A stretch of 64,000 nt of DNA from Ixodes scapularis (Eukaryota > Arthropoda > Arachnida > Ixodida > Ixodidae): NCBI RefSeq assembly GCF_016920785.2, contig NW_024609880.1, forward strand, positions 64,419,830 to 64,483,829, given 5' to 3'. The notes below the pieces were generated by a model, which worked only from the letters and a program-made list of their open reading frames with translations, had not been told where the DNA came from and made no database searches. This document shows, piece after piece, positions 1 to 10,523 of this stretch; position 1 is the stretch's first letter; every line of letters starts with the position of its first letter. The position numbers and the translations under genes were made by a program.

Positions 1-165
1 TGACGAAAACCTCGCACGAACAAAGTTTTCAGTCACTGAGAGTTACACCTTTTAACTCTAGCGACGCTAAAACGGCTTGAATTAGTCGTGTCACAAATTT
101 AGAGCTCACAACCACCGCCAGGGACTGTTTCGCGGCCTGTGGTTGGCCCCGAGATGCTCGCCTAT

Positions 166-1137
166 TCAAACCAATGTATGGCCAAACTCTCTCGATAAAC
201 GGCTCTGGCCCCAGCTGGGCCGGAGCTTGTTTGATTCTTTGTTGGTTGTCGTTCGCCTCGGCGAGTTGATTTCAGACGCGAAAGCCGTCATATGAGGCCG
301 GTCGAAAGTGACTTCAGAGTTCAGCGTGGTGTCTGACGTAGGTATAACGTGAAAATACTGAGGAGCGGTGTGCATTTCGCTGGTGACCGACGGGGATATT
401 GCCACGGAAGAATCTGCCCTAGCTGCGTTGCTCGGACCTCGGATTGATTCGGATACCGCTAGGATAAAATTTAAGGCGACGTTTCTGTGCTCTGGTTGAC
501 CATCGGAATCTTCGAAGTCTGCGGTGAAGCGTGTGCAATATATTTGGACACACAAGTTTAGCGACGAAAATTGCGTGAGTCGTGCTTGGCAGTGGGCAAT
601 CGTGGTGCCGCTTCGTTCAAATGACCGAAGGCTCACTTTGGTTGTGCGGCGCACCGGAGAGCTGCCTTGAAGCTGGTAGTTGCCGTGCCGTACTAAATGA
701 TGCTGTGCTGCTTCCCAAATTGTTCCGGCGTAGACGTGCACTTTCACGGAGCACAGGTGTGCGGCGTACCGAAGAGCTGCCTTCAAGCTGGTAGTTCCTG
801 TGCCATGCTTTAGGTGATGCTGTGCTGCTTCCCAAATTGTTCCGGCGTAAACGTGCACTTTCACGGAGCACAAGTGTTCCAGTTGATATTGATTCCGCTG
901 TTCTGTCGCACGCTTCGTCGACACAAAAGTTTCATCAACACTCATTACGCGAATTGCAAGCCGTATGGACATTTCATTGCGCGTGTTACCTACCCAGTCC
1001 ACCCGTTCACGCCGCTTTGCGACAACAGTCTGCAGCGGCTCATTACCAGAAAAGTGGTCCCACATCCATTTCAGTTCAGTTTGCCCACGGCAGTCGCCAA
1101 ATACCGAGGGAGAGAATTTATTCGGACAGAACGCCAC
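166..1137 (-). CDS. Unidentified ORF with internal tandem duplication
   Basis: An open frame of about 323 codons on the minus strand. I do not recognise its product. Midway it carries the same 22-residue stretch twice (it starts HLCSVKVHVYAG and ends WEAAQHHL), because the DNA beneath it is a 115-bp tandem duplication; past that stretch the second copy is read in another frame. This argues that the frame is partly accidental. No signal peptide or membrane segment is visible. It could be a decayed transposase or repeat-derived sequence; coding potential is doubtful. Confidence 0.2.
   Translation of the reverse strand: MAFCPNKFSPSVFGDCRGQTELKWMWDHFSGNEPLQTVVAKRRERVDWVGNTRNEMSIRLAIRVMSVDETFVSTKRATEQRNQYQLEHLCSVKVHVYAGTIWEAAQHHLKHGTGTTSLKAALRYAAHLCSVKVHVYAGTIWEAAQHHLVRHGNYQLQGSSPVRRTTKVSLRSFERSGTTIAHCQARLTQFSSLNLCVQIYCTRFTADFEDSDGQPEHRNVALNFILAVSESIRGPSNAARADSSVAISPSVTSEMHTAPQYFHVIPTSDTTLNSEVTFDRPHMTAFASEINSPRRTTTNKESNKLRPSWGQSRLSREFGHTLV
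644..876. repeat. Two-copy tandem duplication, about 115-bp unit
   Basis: Two adjacent copies begin at about 644 and 759, each starting GTGCGGCG and each ending in the same CTTTCACGGAGCACA segment. They differ at a handful of positions. Only two units are present. Confidence 0.85.
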
Positions 1138-1611
1138 TAAAGCAATGCAGCTTCTTTAGTGGTCAGGGTAGTCTCTCTTTTGTCAGTTTTGTTATATAGT
1201 CACGGGTGCTTGCTCCAGTCCTATCTTCTATCAATATTTACTATTCTGAAAAGTTCCAGGCCATGCTCAGCTGTCATCGTATGTTCTGGTGGAGGTGCTG
1301 GGTACTTTGCCCATAGCCCTTCACTCTGCGTGCACCGTGGCGGCTCCCCAGCCGAGTTGCCCGATAACGGGACACGGGTGGCGGACTATTTCGCGTCTTA
1401 AACCCTTGGCGAGCCGTGAACCAATAACTGTCCCGAGCCCAGCAGAAAGACCGCAAGACGAGCAAGTACCACGAGGACGAACCTCGAAAATACACCACGA
1501 AGAACCTGAAATCCGAGTCGGTCGCTGCTACCAGCAGGAACCACCGGAATTCGGTCTTTTGCCAGAAAAATCCGAAGCTGACTAAGCCAACAATGACAAA
1601 CCTGTATAGCA

Positions 1612-2680
1612 GTGAACCGCGTCCACTCCCACCATTGTTTGTATGCCCGTCGCACCTCACACTCCGACGACCTTTCACGCATGGTATATGAAGATGTCCA
1701 GGGCTGGATTGAACAATATGACCGTGTTGCTCGCCACAGTGGGTGGACAGACAACCAGCTCCTGCAGAACCTATACTTCTCGTGGAAGAAACTGTCAGGC
1801 ACTTGCTTGAGAACCACGAATCCTCCTCAACGTCATGGGAAGTTTGCAAGATCAAGCTGAAGTGCACGTTCATCAGCCAACTTTGACGAGAGAGAGCCGC
1901 ATTCCTGATTCTGTCCAGGACACGGACCCAACAAAAGCGTCGCTGCCTTCGTGGAGGATGTTTCGCGCTTTATCGAGCACCCACGCCAACCCTGGTGCTA
2001 CTGAAGACGACAAGATATGAATCCCAAGCCCCTCATGTTAGGGACAGCACCTTCGGCAGCCTTGTCCGCAACCCCACGACAACAGTCGAAGGGTTCGTAT
2101 CACCGAGACTTCCATGTACACTGCAGGCCGAGCCTGTCACTATCAACAACTCCTCAGCGTCTCGACACTCGAGTCGTCCCGCTGCAACTTCGACGCCAGA
2201 CTCCCAGGCATCCGTAACATTATCCACATTGTTGTCCGGGAGGAGATCAGGAAGCTACTTTCTGCCATCAGTTGCTTAGATTTTATTTTGATTGCTGAGA
2301 TTGTTTCGGAACAAGTTCGACAGGCATTTCAACTGAAAACTTCTTCAGGCAAAGAGGCATCTGACGAACCGAGGGCGACTTATGCCACAAAGTCACGACG
2401 CCCACCACCAGCTACCAGTTAATATTCAATGCCAATTCAACGAGACACCCTATCGCCGAAGCATTCCCAACATTGGAAAGAACCAGTGTAGGTTCTTGCT
2501 GAACAAAGCACACCGAGGAAAACGGAGGTGCTACGAATGGTCGACCGAACACCACTCTGCTACCACTGCATGAGGCCAACCATGTCTACTGGAGGTGCCG
2601 GTACCAATGAATTGGCCTGCAAGAGTGTGCCGAACGACCTTCGACCATGTCTCGAGGAGCGTCCGCGGGGCATTGAGGAT
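1612..2680 (+). pseudogene. Degenerate gypsy-type gag remnant
   Basis: Pieces in several + frames line up in gag order. At about 1680-1800 there is a capsid-like segment (EDVQGWIEQYDRVARHSGW followed by LYFSW). About 1830-1880 continues it in another frame (KIKLKCTFISQL). At about 2215-2340 is a charged segment (VREEIRKLL). At 2545-2640 is a zinc-knuckle-like stretch beginning CYHC, with the later Cys/His spacing damaged, followed by an Arg/Pro/Glu-rich tail. This is the pattern of gag polyproteins of arthropod Ty3/gypsy elements, and the family call rests on recall. Several frameshifts and stops separate the pieces, and no protease or RT follows before 3.8 kb, so this is a dead fragment. Confidence 0.6.
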
Positions 2681-2689
2681 TATCTTCGG

Positions 2690-3826
2690 GGACCTTTGCC
2701 CCTGGTGCTGACATTACCCCGAAGCTCCTGATCCCCGTCACCTCGACAGGAGGTAAGCCCGACAAAGCAGGTGAGCGGCAATGCAAGGGCAGTTGATTTG
2801 GTGTTGGTTGTTGTCCAAGGACAATACCTAATAATTTGCCGACACCATTTATCTGTGTCCATGCAATGAAGCTCACAATTTCCAACTTTGACGGAGAATG
2901 CCGCTGATTGACTTGAAGAAATAGAATGGTTGGTTGTTCTCAAAAGTGGACACCAAGCATCACCCGACTTCACTTTGCCCCACAAGACTTACACAAGTTG
3001 CAGTGGTCGCGGGATTCAGAAAAAAAAAATCGCTATTACGAAATAGAAGTGAAATGGCTTGGATAGCAAACAAACACTGTTGCCTGTTGCCAGCCATCAA
3101 GTCAACACTACAGCAAAAGGCACAGCCAAGTAAGCACTACATGCCCGAGCTTGCTGCATTGACGCAGAGAACTACCAGGAAAATTTGCGGATTAGAAGCC
3201 AGCTCTGCAGCTTCAGTGCCTCAAATGTCACTGGCCGCACACGACGTATGATTACAAGACGGCATCTGTCGGTCAAAGCTGCCGCTCGACCAAACTGAAC
3301 ACCGACGTGCCAGGAGCGTCATCCGACAACAAGGAGCACAGGTACTACGACTGGACGCCTGACACGAGACTATCGCAGAAAGAACTCGCTATGGAACCAT
3401 TTTCTAATAATCAATAATTATGTAATTAAGTGGAAATAAACATATTTGATACACTAACCAGATAAACATATTTCCGCTCGCCTTTGCGGCTTCAGAGTCA
3501 CTACTCAAAGAATTATGTTCACGGCACGTGCTGGACCTTTTGAGGACACCCGCCGTCTCTGACCCCTCAATATTAATTAATGGTACATACCAGACTGGCA
3601 GACTGGTTGCATTGGGCTGCACTCGTTCCACTTCTCCTGAACATGTGGCGCGTCCGAAAACCAACTCCAGTGATGTGAAAATGTTGTTTATTAATTTATT
3701 CCCTCCAAGGGCCTCTGTAGGCATTGCGGAGAGGATACTTAAAGCTACACACGTGATAACATCAAAGCACACGGACATTGATGAGCACAAACAGGCCCAG
3801 CTACCGAAAATAAATATTACACTAGT
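2690..3826. other. No recognised gene
   Basis: Short scattered open frames only. I see no retroviral-type protease or other domain downstream of the gag remnant. This stretch forms the left flank of the Penelope-like array. Confidence 0.5.
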
Positions 3827-3837
3827 AAGAAATAATT
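3827..3837. repeat. Target-site duplication, left copy (AAGAAATAATT)
   Basis: An 11-bp sequence directly outside the left end of the Penelope-like array, repeated identically at 13245-13255 directly outside the right end. It marks the whole four-copy block as one insertion unit. Confidence 0.8.
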
Positions 3838-4091
3838 GTAACAGTAAGAAAGCACAAAACAAACAGAGGGACAAAAACAGACATGTACAAGCTTTCAGTT
3901 TACAACAACATATATTTGACGCCAGCGAAGTCTGCACCAAAAACCGTCGGTGGGGAAAGGGGGAACGAGCAAGAGGGAGAAAAGAAGGGAGAGAAGGTTG
4001 AGAGGGAAGAAAAGGGGGGGAGGGAAGGGAAGATAGCGTTTCCGCATACGAAGCTGATTGACGGCCGAAGGCCGAGGGGGGGTCTAGTTGT

Positions 4092-6517
4092 TCAAGGTTG
4101 TGCAATTGGAGTCCGAGAAAACGCCGGCCTCAGAAACACCAGTTCTGGTTTTGTCAACGAGAGGGATGGGGAAGCAATGTTATTCTTGGTGGTAGTCATC
4201 CTATAAGCTTCAATTATCTCCCTCCCATAGCGCTCCCGGTGTCCCCCAACTACTTTGGTCTCGTTGAACAAAGGCGTGCATGCCTGGCACTCCTTACCGT
4301 GAACTATAATAGGATGCAATGACCCCTCTGGCTGTGACGCGCATTCAATGTGGTGTTCTCGGAGGCGATCATTTATGCATCGGCCTGTTTGGCCGATATA
4401 TTCCGCACCGCAGGTCAAGGGAATCGAGTAGACTTTTTCTTTTGCGCATCGAACGAATTGAGAGCCGTGTTTTTTTGCACATGCTGGGGGGGAACTGGCG
4501 TTGTTAACCAGTTTGCACATGGAACCCAGTTTGAACCTGCATTTGAAAATGACCTTGGTGCCAAAGCGGGACGCGAGAGACTTGACGCGGTGCGCCACGT
4601 TATGCATGTAGGGAATGCAGGCGATCCTCCCGCCCGGAGCAGCCCGTGAGGTGCGGGGAGTTCGATTTACGATGAGCCTCTGCGTGACAGAACTGAGAAG
4701 GTCCATCGGGTACCCTGCCTTGAGAAGGCGGTTAAATTGTGTTTTCACACTCGAGGTTGAGTGGTGACTGCACGACCTGCTGCGTGCAGAGGTGATCAAC
4801 GAAGTGACCACCCCCGTCTTAACGGACCTGGAATGGGAGCTGGAAAAGGGAAGAACTGGTTTCTCCGAACGTTGCCGAAACGCCCAGCAGATACCCGTCT
4901 CAGTCGTATTCAACCTGATGTCTAAGTACTGCAGTCCCTCCTCCGTGGGGTCCTCTCTCTTAAAGTTGAGGCTGCCTGCCGCGCTGAGAAAACAAGGCGA
5001 AATAGAATGGACCGGGGTTCCTGTGGGGTGAATTACAAGATAGTCATCCACATAGCGCACTACCTGACATCCGGGCACGATGCTCCGTAGTTCCTCGTCG
5101 ATTGTCCTATCAACGAAGGAAAGATAGATTTCACTCAGCACCGGTGCCAGGCAAGACCCAATGCATACACCTGATTTTTGAATAAACACTTCTCCGTTCT
5201 GCTCAATCATTGTAGAGCGGAGGTAAAGCTGGAGCAACTGGATAAACCCAGACAGTGGAATGCCTGAAGCGTTCTGGAACCTGCACAGGCCGAACTCATT
5301 GATGGCCTCATCAACGCACTTAATTAGGAAAGGAATGTCTAAACATCCTCGATGTCGTAAGAAAACACTGACAGTGGAACGGGCGCGTTATGTAAGGGAG
5401 TCAAAACCGTAATTAGCTCGTTAGAGTTACGAATTCGGAACGGCTGGGAAGGGGTGAGAAGGGAGAGGTGTTTTTGGAGAAAAAGCGCAACGGGCTTCTG
5501 CCAGCTTCCGCCTTCCGAAACAATGGAGCGGAAGGGTAATTCCGGTTTGTGAGTCTTCGCTGAGAAGAACAGGGATAAGTACTGCTTGGATGGTTTCATG
5601 ACGGAACTTTTGAGTTTCGGGAGATTAAGCTCGGAGCACAGCTCTTTAACTCTGGACCGAACAGACCCCGAAGGCCGCCCCTTTACTCGACGAAAGTTTT
5701 TGTCAAGAGCTTGTTCTACCCTCTGCCGGTACTGGTCCTCACCCATGACGACGAAACCTCCAGTCTTGTCGGCCTCAAGAAGCTTGAGGTCTGAAGATCG
5801 GAGTTCATCCACAGCTGACTTGACGGAGAACTTGGTGGAGGGCGCCGGCACAGGGTGGGTGCACACGGATCGCACCGCTGCTCCCAGAAACTCGTGGCGT
5901 TCTTTTTCTGGAACCGTTGATGCCACCTGATGCACCGCAGCTAGCTGATCGATTCTCGACACCTGGGAGTCCGGTGCAAACTTGGGGCCACATGAAAGGG
6001 CGGTCTTGGTGTTCTCAGAGAGCTCGACTCCGGAAATATTAATTGGCGGATCAAATCCTGAGCTCGTGTTAGCCCGGCTTGAGGTGGCCACCCCCGCAAT
6101 TACATTCCTCCAGGATGACTCCAAGAGCTGCGCAGCGGCTTCTTGCAGAAAGATAAACGACGCGTGCTTGCCGTAGGATGGTCCGAAGCACGATGTCATG
6201 AATCCCGGAAGAACAGCCGCTGTCAGTCGGAGCTCTTCAGACAATTCTTTGCGTGATATCTGCATGATCCTGTGACCTGATGACCAGTTGTGGGAGTGGA
6301 AGCCGAGGGCTTGAAACACCGAGGGGTGCACGACATTCTTGCGGACGCACAGACCCAATGTCCGGAGGCGCAGCTTGAGGAGGGTTTGCCTTGAAATGAA
6401 CATGGCGGCACGGAGGAACGTGGTAGGTTCAAACGAAGATGATGGGGTCTGAATGTGGGATAAGGGGCGGGTGGGGTCGTGCGATGGGTGCTGGGGCAGG
6501 GGGCTGGGACGGGACAT
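4092..6517 (-). pseudogene. Penelope-like RT/GIY-YIG ORF, copy A (frameshifted)
   Basis: The same protein as copy D, read on the minus strand, but split into 5339-6517 (N-terminal part) and 4092-5237 (RT catalytic core to the end). A 10-bp deletion near 5348, relative to copies C and D, shifts the frame right after the RT motif A sequence SYDIED. The downstream half still contains the GSCLAPV, YVDD and GIY-YIG-type segments. The 3' tail lacks about its last 30 bp before the left target-site duplication. It cannot encode a full-length protein without frameshifting. Confidence 0.85.
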
Positions 6518-6532
6518 GCTCACTTTTACGTA

Positions 6533-7858
6533 TGAAGACTTTGACGAGCGTGTTGGGACAGATGTAACAGTAAGAAAGCACAAAACAAACAGAGGGACAA
6601 AAACAGACATGTACAAGCTTTCAGTTTACAACAACATATATTTGACGCCAGCGAAGTCTGCACCAAAAACCGTCGGTGGGGAAAGGGGGAACGAGCAAGG
6701 GGGAGAAAAGAAGGGAGAGAAGGTTGAGAGGGAAGAAAAGGGGGGGAGGGAAGGGAAGATAGCGTTTCCGCATACGAAGCTGATTGACGGCCGAAGGCCG
6801 AGGGGGGGTCTAGTTGTTCAAGGTTGTGCAATTGGAGTCCGAGAAAACGCCGGCCTCAGAAACACCAGTTCTGGTTTTGTCAACGAGAGGGATGGGGAAG
6901 CAATGTTATTCTTGGTGGTAGTCATCCTATAAGCTTCAATTATCTCCCTCCCATAGCGCTCCCGGTGTCCCCCAACTACTTTGGTCTCGTTGAACAAAGG
7001 CGTGCATGCCTGGCACTCCTTACCGTGAACTATAATAGGATGCAATGACCCCTCTGGCTGTGACGCGCATTCAATGTGGTGTTCTCGGAGGCGATCATTT
7101 ATGCATCGGCCTGTTTGGCCGATATATTCCGCACCGCAGGTCAAGGGAATCGAGTAGACTTTTTCTTTTGCGCATCGAACGAATTGAGAGCCGTGTTTTT
7201 TTGCACATGCTGGGGGGGAACTGGCGTTGTTAACCAGTTTGCACATGGAACCCAGTTTGAACCTGCATTTGAAAATGACCTTCGTGCCAAAGCGGGACGC
7301 GAGAGACTTGACGCGGTGCGCCACGTTATGCATGTAGGGAATGCAGGCGATCCTCCCGCCCGGAGCAGCCCGTGAGGTGCGGGGAGTTCGATTTACGATG
7401 AGCCTCTGCGTGACAGAACTGAGAAGGTCCATCGGGTACCCTGCCTTGAGAAGGCGGTTAAATTGTGTTTTCACACTCGAGGTTGAGTGGTGACTGCACG
7501 ACCTGCTGCGTGCAGAGGTGATCAACGAAGTGACCACCCCCGTCTTAACGGACCTGGAATGGGAGCTGGAAAAGGGAAGAACTGGTTTCTCCGAACGTTG
7601 CCGAAACGCCCAGCAGATACCCGTCTCAGTCGTATTCAACCTGATGTCTAAGTACTGCAGTCCCTCCTCCGTGGGGTCCTCTCTCTTAAAGTTGAGGCTG
7701 CCTGCCGCGCTGAGAAAACAAGGCGAAATAGAATGGACCGGGGTTCCTGTGGGGTGAATTACAAGATAGTCATCCACATAGCGCACTACCTGACATCCGG
7801 GCACGATGCTCCGTAGTTCCTCGTCGATTGTCCTATCAACGAAGGAAAGATAGATTTC
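6533..7858 (-). pseudogene. Penelope-like element, copy B (5'-truncated)
   Basis: Minus-strand copy keeping only the portion from the RT core (EIYLSFVDRTI onward, at about 7858) through YVDD, thumb, Cys/His segment and GIY-YIG domain to the stop at 6818, plus the complete 3' tail (6533-6817). Upstream the reading frame runs into antisense sequence of copy C at the head-to-head junction, so the first 36 residues of the longest open frame are not element protein. Its 3' tail abuts the 5' end of copy A, supplying A with upstream sequence in the manner of a Penelope pseudo-LTR. Confidence 0.8.
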
Positions 7859-7901
7859 CCCATCATCTTCGTTTGAACCTACCACGTTCCTCCGTGCCGC
7901 C

Positions 7902-10223
7902 ATGTTCATTTCAAGGCAAACCCTCCTCAAGCTGCGCCTCCGGACATTGGGTCTGTGCGTCCGCAAGAATGTCGTGCACCCCTCGGTGTTTCAAGCCCTC
8001 GGCTTCCACTCCCACAACTGGTCATCAGGTCACAGGATCATGCAGATATCACGCAAAGAATTGTCTGAAGAGCTCCGACTGACAGCGGCTGTTCTTCCGG
8101 GATTCATGACATCGTGCTTCGGACCATCCTACGGCAAGCACGCGTCGTTTATCTTTCTGCAAGAAGCCGCTGCGCAGCTCTTGGAGTCATCCTGGAGGAA
8201 TGTAATTGCGGGGGTGGCCACCTCAAGCCGGGCTAACACGAGCTCAGGATTTGATCCGCCAATTAATATTTCCGGAGTCGAGCTCTCTGAGAACACCAAG
8301 ACCGCCCTTTCATGTGGCCCCAAGTTTGCACCGGACTCCCAGGTGTCGAGAATCGATCAGCTAGCTGCGGTGCATCAGGTGGCATCAACGGTTCCAGAAA
8401 AAGAACGCCACGAGTTTCTGGGAGCAGCGGTGCGATCCGTGTGCACCCACCCTGTGCCGGCGCCCTCCACCAAGTTCTCCGTCAAGTCAGCTGTGGATGA
8501 ACTCCGATCTTCAGACCTCAAGCTTCTTGAGGCCGACAAGACTGGAGGTTTCGTCGTCATGGGTGAGGACCAGTACCGGCAGAGGGTAGAACAAGCTCTT
8601 GGCAAAAACTTTCGTCGAGTAAAGGGGCGGCCTTCGGGGTCTGTTCGGTCCAGAGTTAAAGAGCTGTGCTCCGAGCTTAATCTCCCGAAACTCAAAAGTT
8701 CCGTCATGAAACCATCCAAGCAGTACTTATCCCTGTTCTTCTCAGCGAAGACTCACAAACCGGAATTACCCTTCCGCTCCATTGTTTCGGAAGGCGGAAG
8801 CTGGCAGAAGCCCGTTGCGCTTTTTCTCCAAAAACACCTCTCCCTTCTCACCCCTTCCCAGCCGTTCCGAATTCGTAACTCTAACGAGCTAATTACGGTT
8901 TTGACTCCCTTACATAACGCGCCCGTTCCACTGTCAGTGTTTTCTTACGACATCGAGGATATGTATTATAGTTTAGACATTCCTTTCCTAATTAAGTGCG
9001 TTGATGAGGCCATCAATGAGTTCGGCCTGTGCAGGTTCCAGAACGCTTCAGGCATTCCACTGTCTGGGTTTATCCAGTTGCTCCAGCTTTACCTCCGCTC
9101 TACAATGATTGAGCAGAACGGAGAAGTGTTTATTCAAAAATCAGGTGTATGCATTGGGTCTTGCCTGGCACCGGTGCTGAGTGAAATCTATCTTTCCTTC
9201 GTTGATAGGACAATCGACGAGGAACTACGGAGCATCGTGCCCGGATGTCAGGTAGTGCGCTATGTGGATGACTATCTTGTAATTCACCCCACAGGAACCC
9301 CGGTCCATTCTATTTCGCCTTGTTTTCTCAGCGCGGCAGGCAGCCTCAACTTTAAGAGAGAGGACCCCACGGAGGAGGGACTGCAGTACTTAGACATCAG
9401 GTTGAATACGACTGAGACGGGTATCTGCTGGGCGTTTCGGCAACGTTCGGAGAAACCAGTTCTTCCCTTTTCCAGCTCCCATTCCAGGTCCGTTAAGACG
9501 GGGGTGGTCACTTCGTTGATCACCTCTGCACGCAGCAGGTCGTGCAGTCACCACTCAACCTCGAGTGTGAAAACACAATTTAACCGCCTTCTCAAGGCAG
9601 GGTACCCGATGGACCTTCTCAGTTCTGTCACGCAGAGGCTCATCGTAAATCGAACTCCCCGCACCTCACGGGCTGCTCCGGGCGGGAGGATCGCCTGCAT
9701 TCCCTACATGCATAACGTGGCGCACCGCGTCAAGTCTCTCGCGTCCCGCTTTGGCACCAAGGTCATTTTCAAATGCAGGTTCAAACTGGGTTCCATGTGC
9801 AAACTGGTTAACAACGCCAGTTCCCCCCCAGCATGTGCAAAAAAACACGGCTCTCAATTCGTTCGATGCGCAAAAGAAAAAGTCTACTCGATTCCCTTGA
9901 CCTGCGGTGCGGAATATATCGGCCAAACAGGCCGATGCATAAATGATCGCCTCCGAGAACACCACATTGAATGCGCGTCACAGCCAGAGGGGTCATTGCA
10001 TCCTATTATAGTTCACGGTTAGGAGTGCCAGGCATGCACGCCTTTGTTCAACGAGACCAAAGTAGTTGGGGGACACCGGGAGCGCTATGGGAGGGAGATA
10101 ATTGAAGCTTATAGGATGACTACCACCAAGAATAACATTGCTTCCCCATCCCTCTCGTTGACAAAACCAGAACTGGTGTTTCTGAGGCCGGCGTTTTCTC
10201 GGACTCCAATTGCACAACCTTGA
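7902..10223 (+). pseudogene. Penelope-like RT/GIY-YIG ORF, copy C (one nonsense codon)
   Basis: Begins at the in-frame ATG of MFISRQTLLKLR because the array junction at 7859 removed the upstream start used in copy D. It is open to a TAG at 10020-10022, where copy D has a lysine codon (AAG). The frame then continues in register to the normal stop at 10221-10223. The stop falls inside the GIY-YIG endonuclease domain, just after its Arg/Glu helix, so RT motifs A-C are intact while the endonuclease is truncated. A very small lesion, suggesting recent inactivation or a sequencing error. Confidence 0.85.
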
Positions 10224-10508
10224 ACAACTAGACCCCCCCTCGGCCTTCGGCCGTCAATCAGCTTCGTATGCGGAAACGCTATCTTCCCTTCCCTCCCCCC
10301 CTTTTCTTCCCTCTCAACCTTCTCTCCCTTCTTTTCTCCCTCTTGCTCGTTCCCCCTTTCCCCACCGACGGTTTTTGGTGCAGACTTCGCTGGCGTCAAA
10401 TATATGTTGTTGTAAACTGAAAGCTTGTACATGTCTGTTTTTGTCCCTCTGTTTGTTTTGTGCTTTCTTACTGTTACATCTGTCCCAACACGCTCGTCAA
10501 AGTCTTCA
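10224..10508 (+). repeat. Penelope-like 3' tail acting as pseudo-LTR between copies C and D
   Basis: The same roughly 285-bp module follows each ORF (12960-13244, 10224-10508; inverted at 6533-6817 and, shortened, 3838-4091). It starts with a small GC hairpin (CGGCC TTC GGCCG), continues with a pyrimidine-rich tract of about 100 bases, then a CAG that resembles a 3' splice site, and ends GTCAAAGTCTTCA directly against the next copy. In the Penelope family such a module upstream of the ORF serves as pseudo-LTR and promoter region. Promoter function here is inferred. Confidence 0.65.
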
Positions 10509-10523
10509 TACGTAAAAGTGAGC

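Noticed and set aside
3883..4206. Lysine/glycine-rich ORFs opposite the Penelope tails (also near 6600, 10200, 12900)
   Set aside because: They are the antisense of the pyrimidine-rich tail tract and of the ORF end, repeated in every copy; shadows, not genes.
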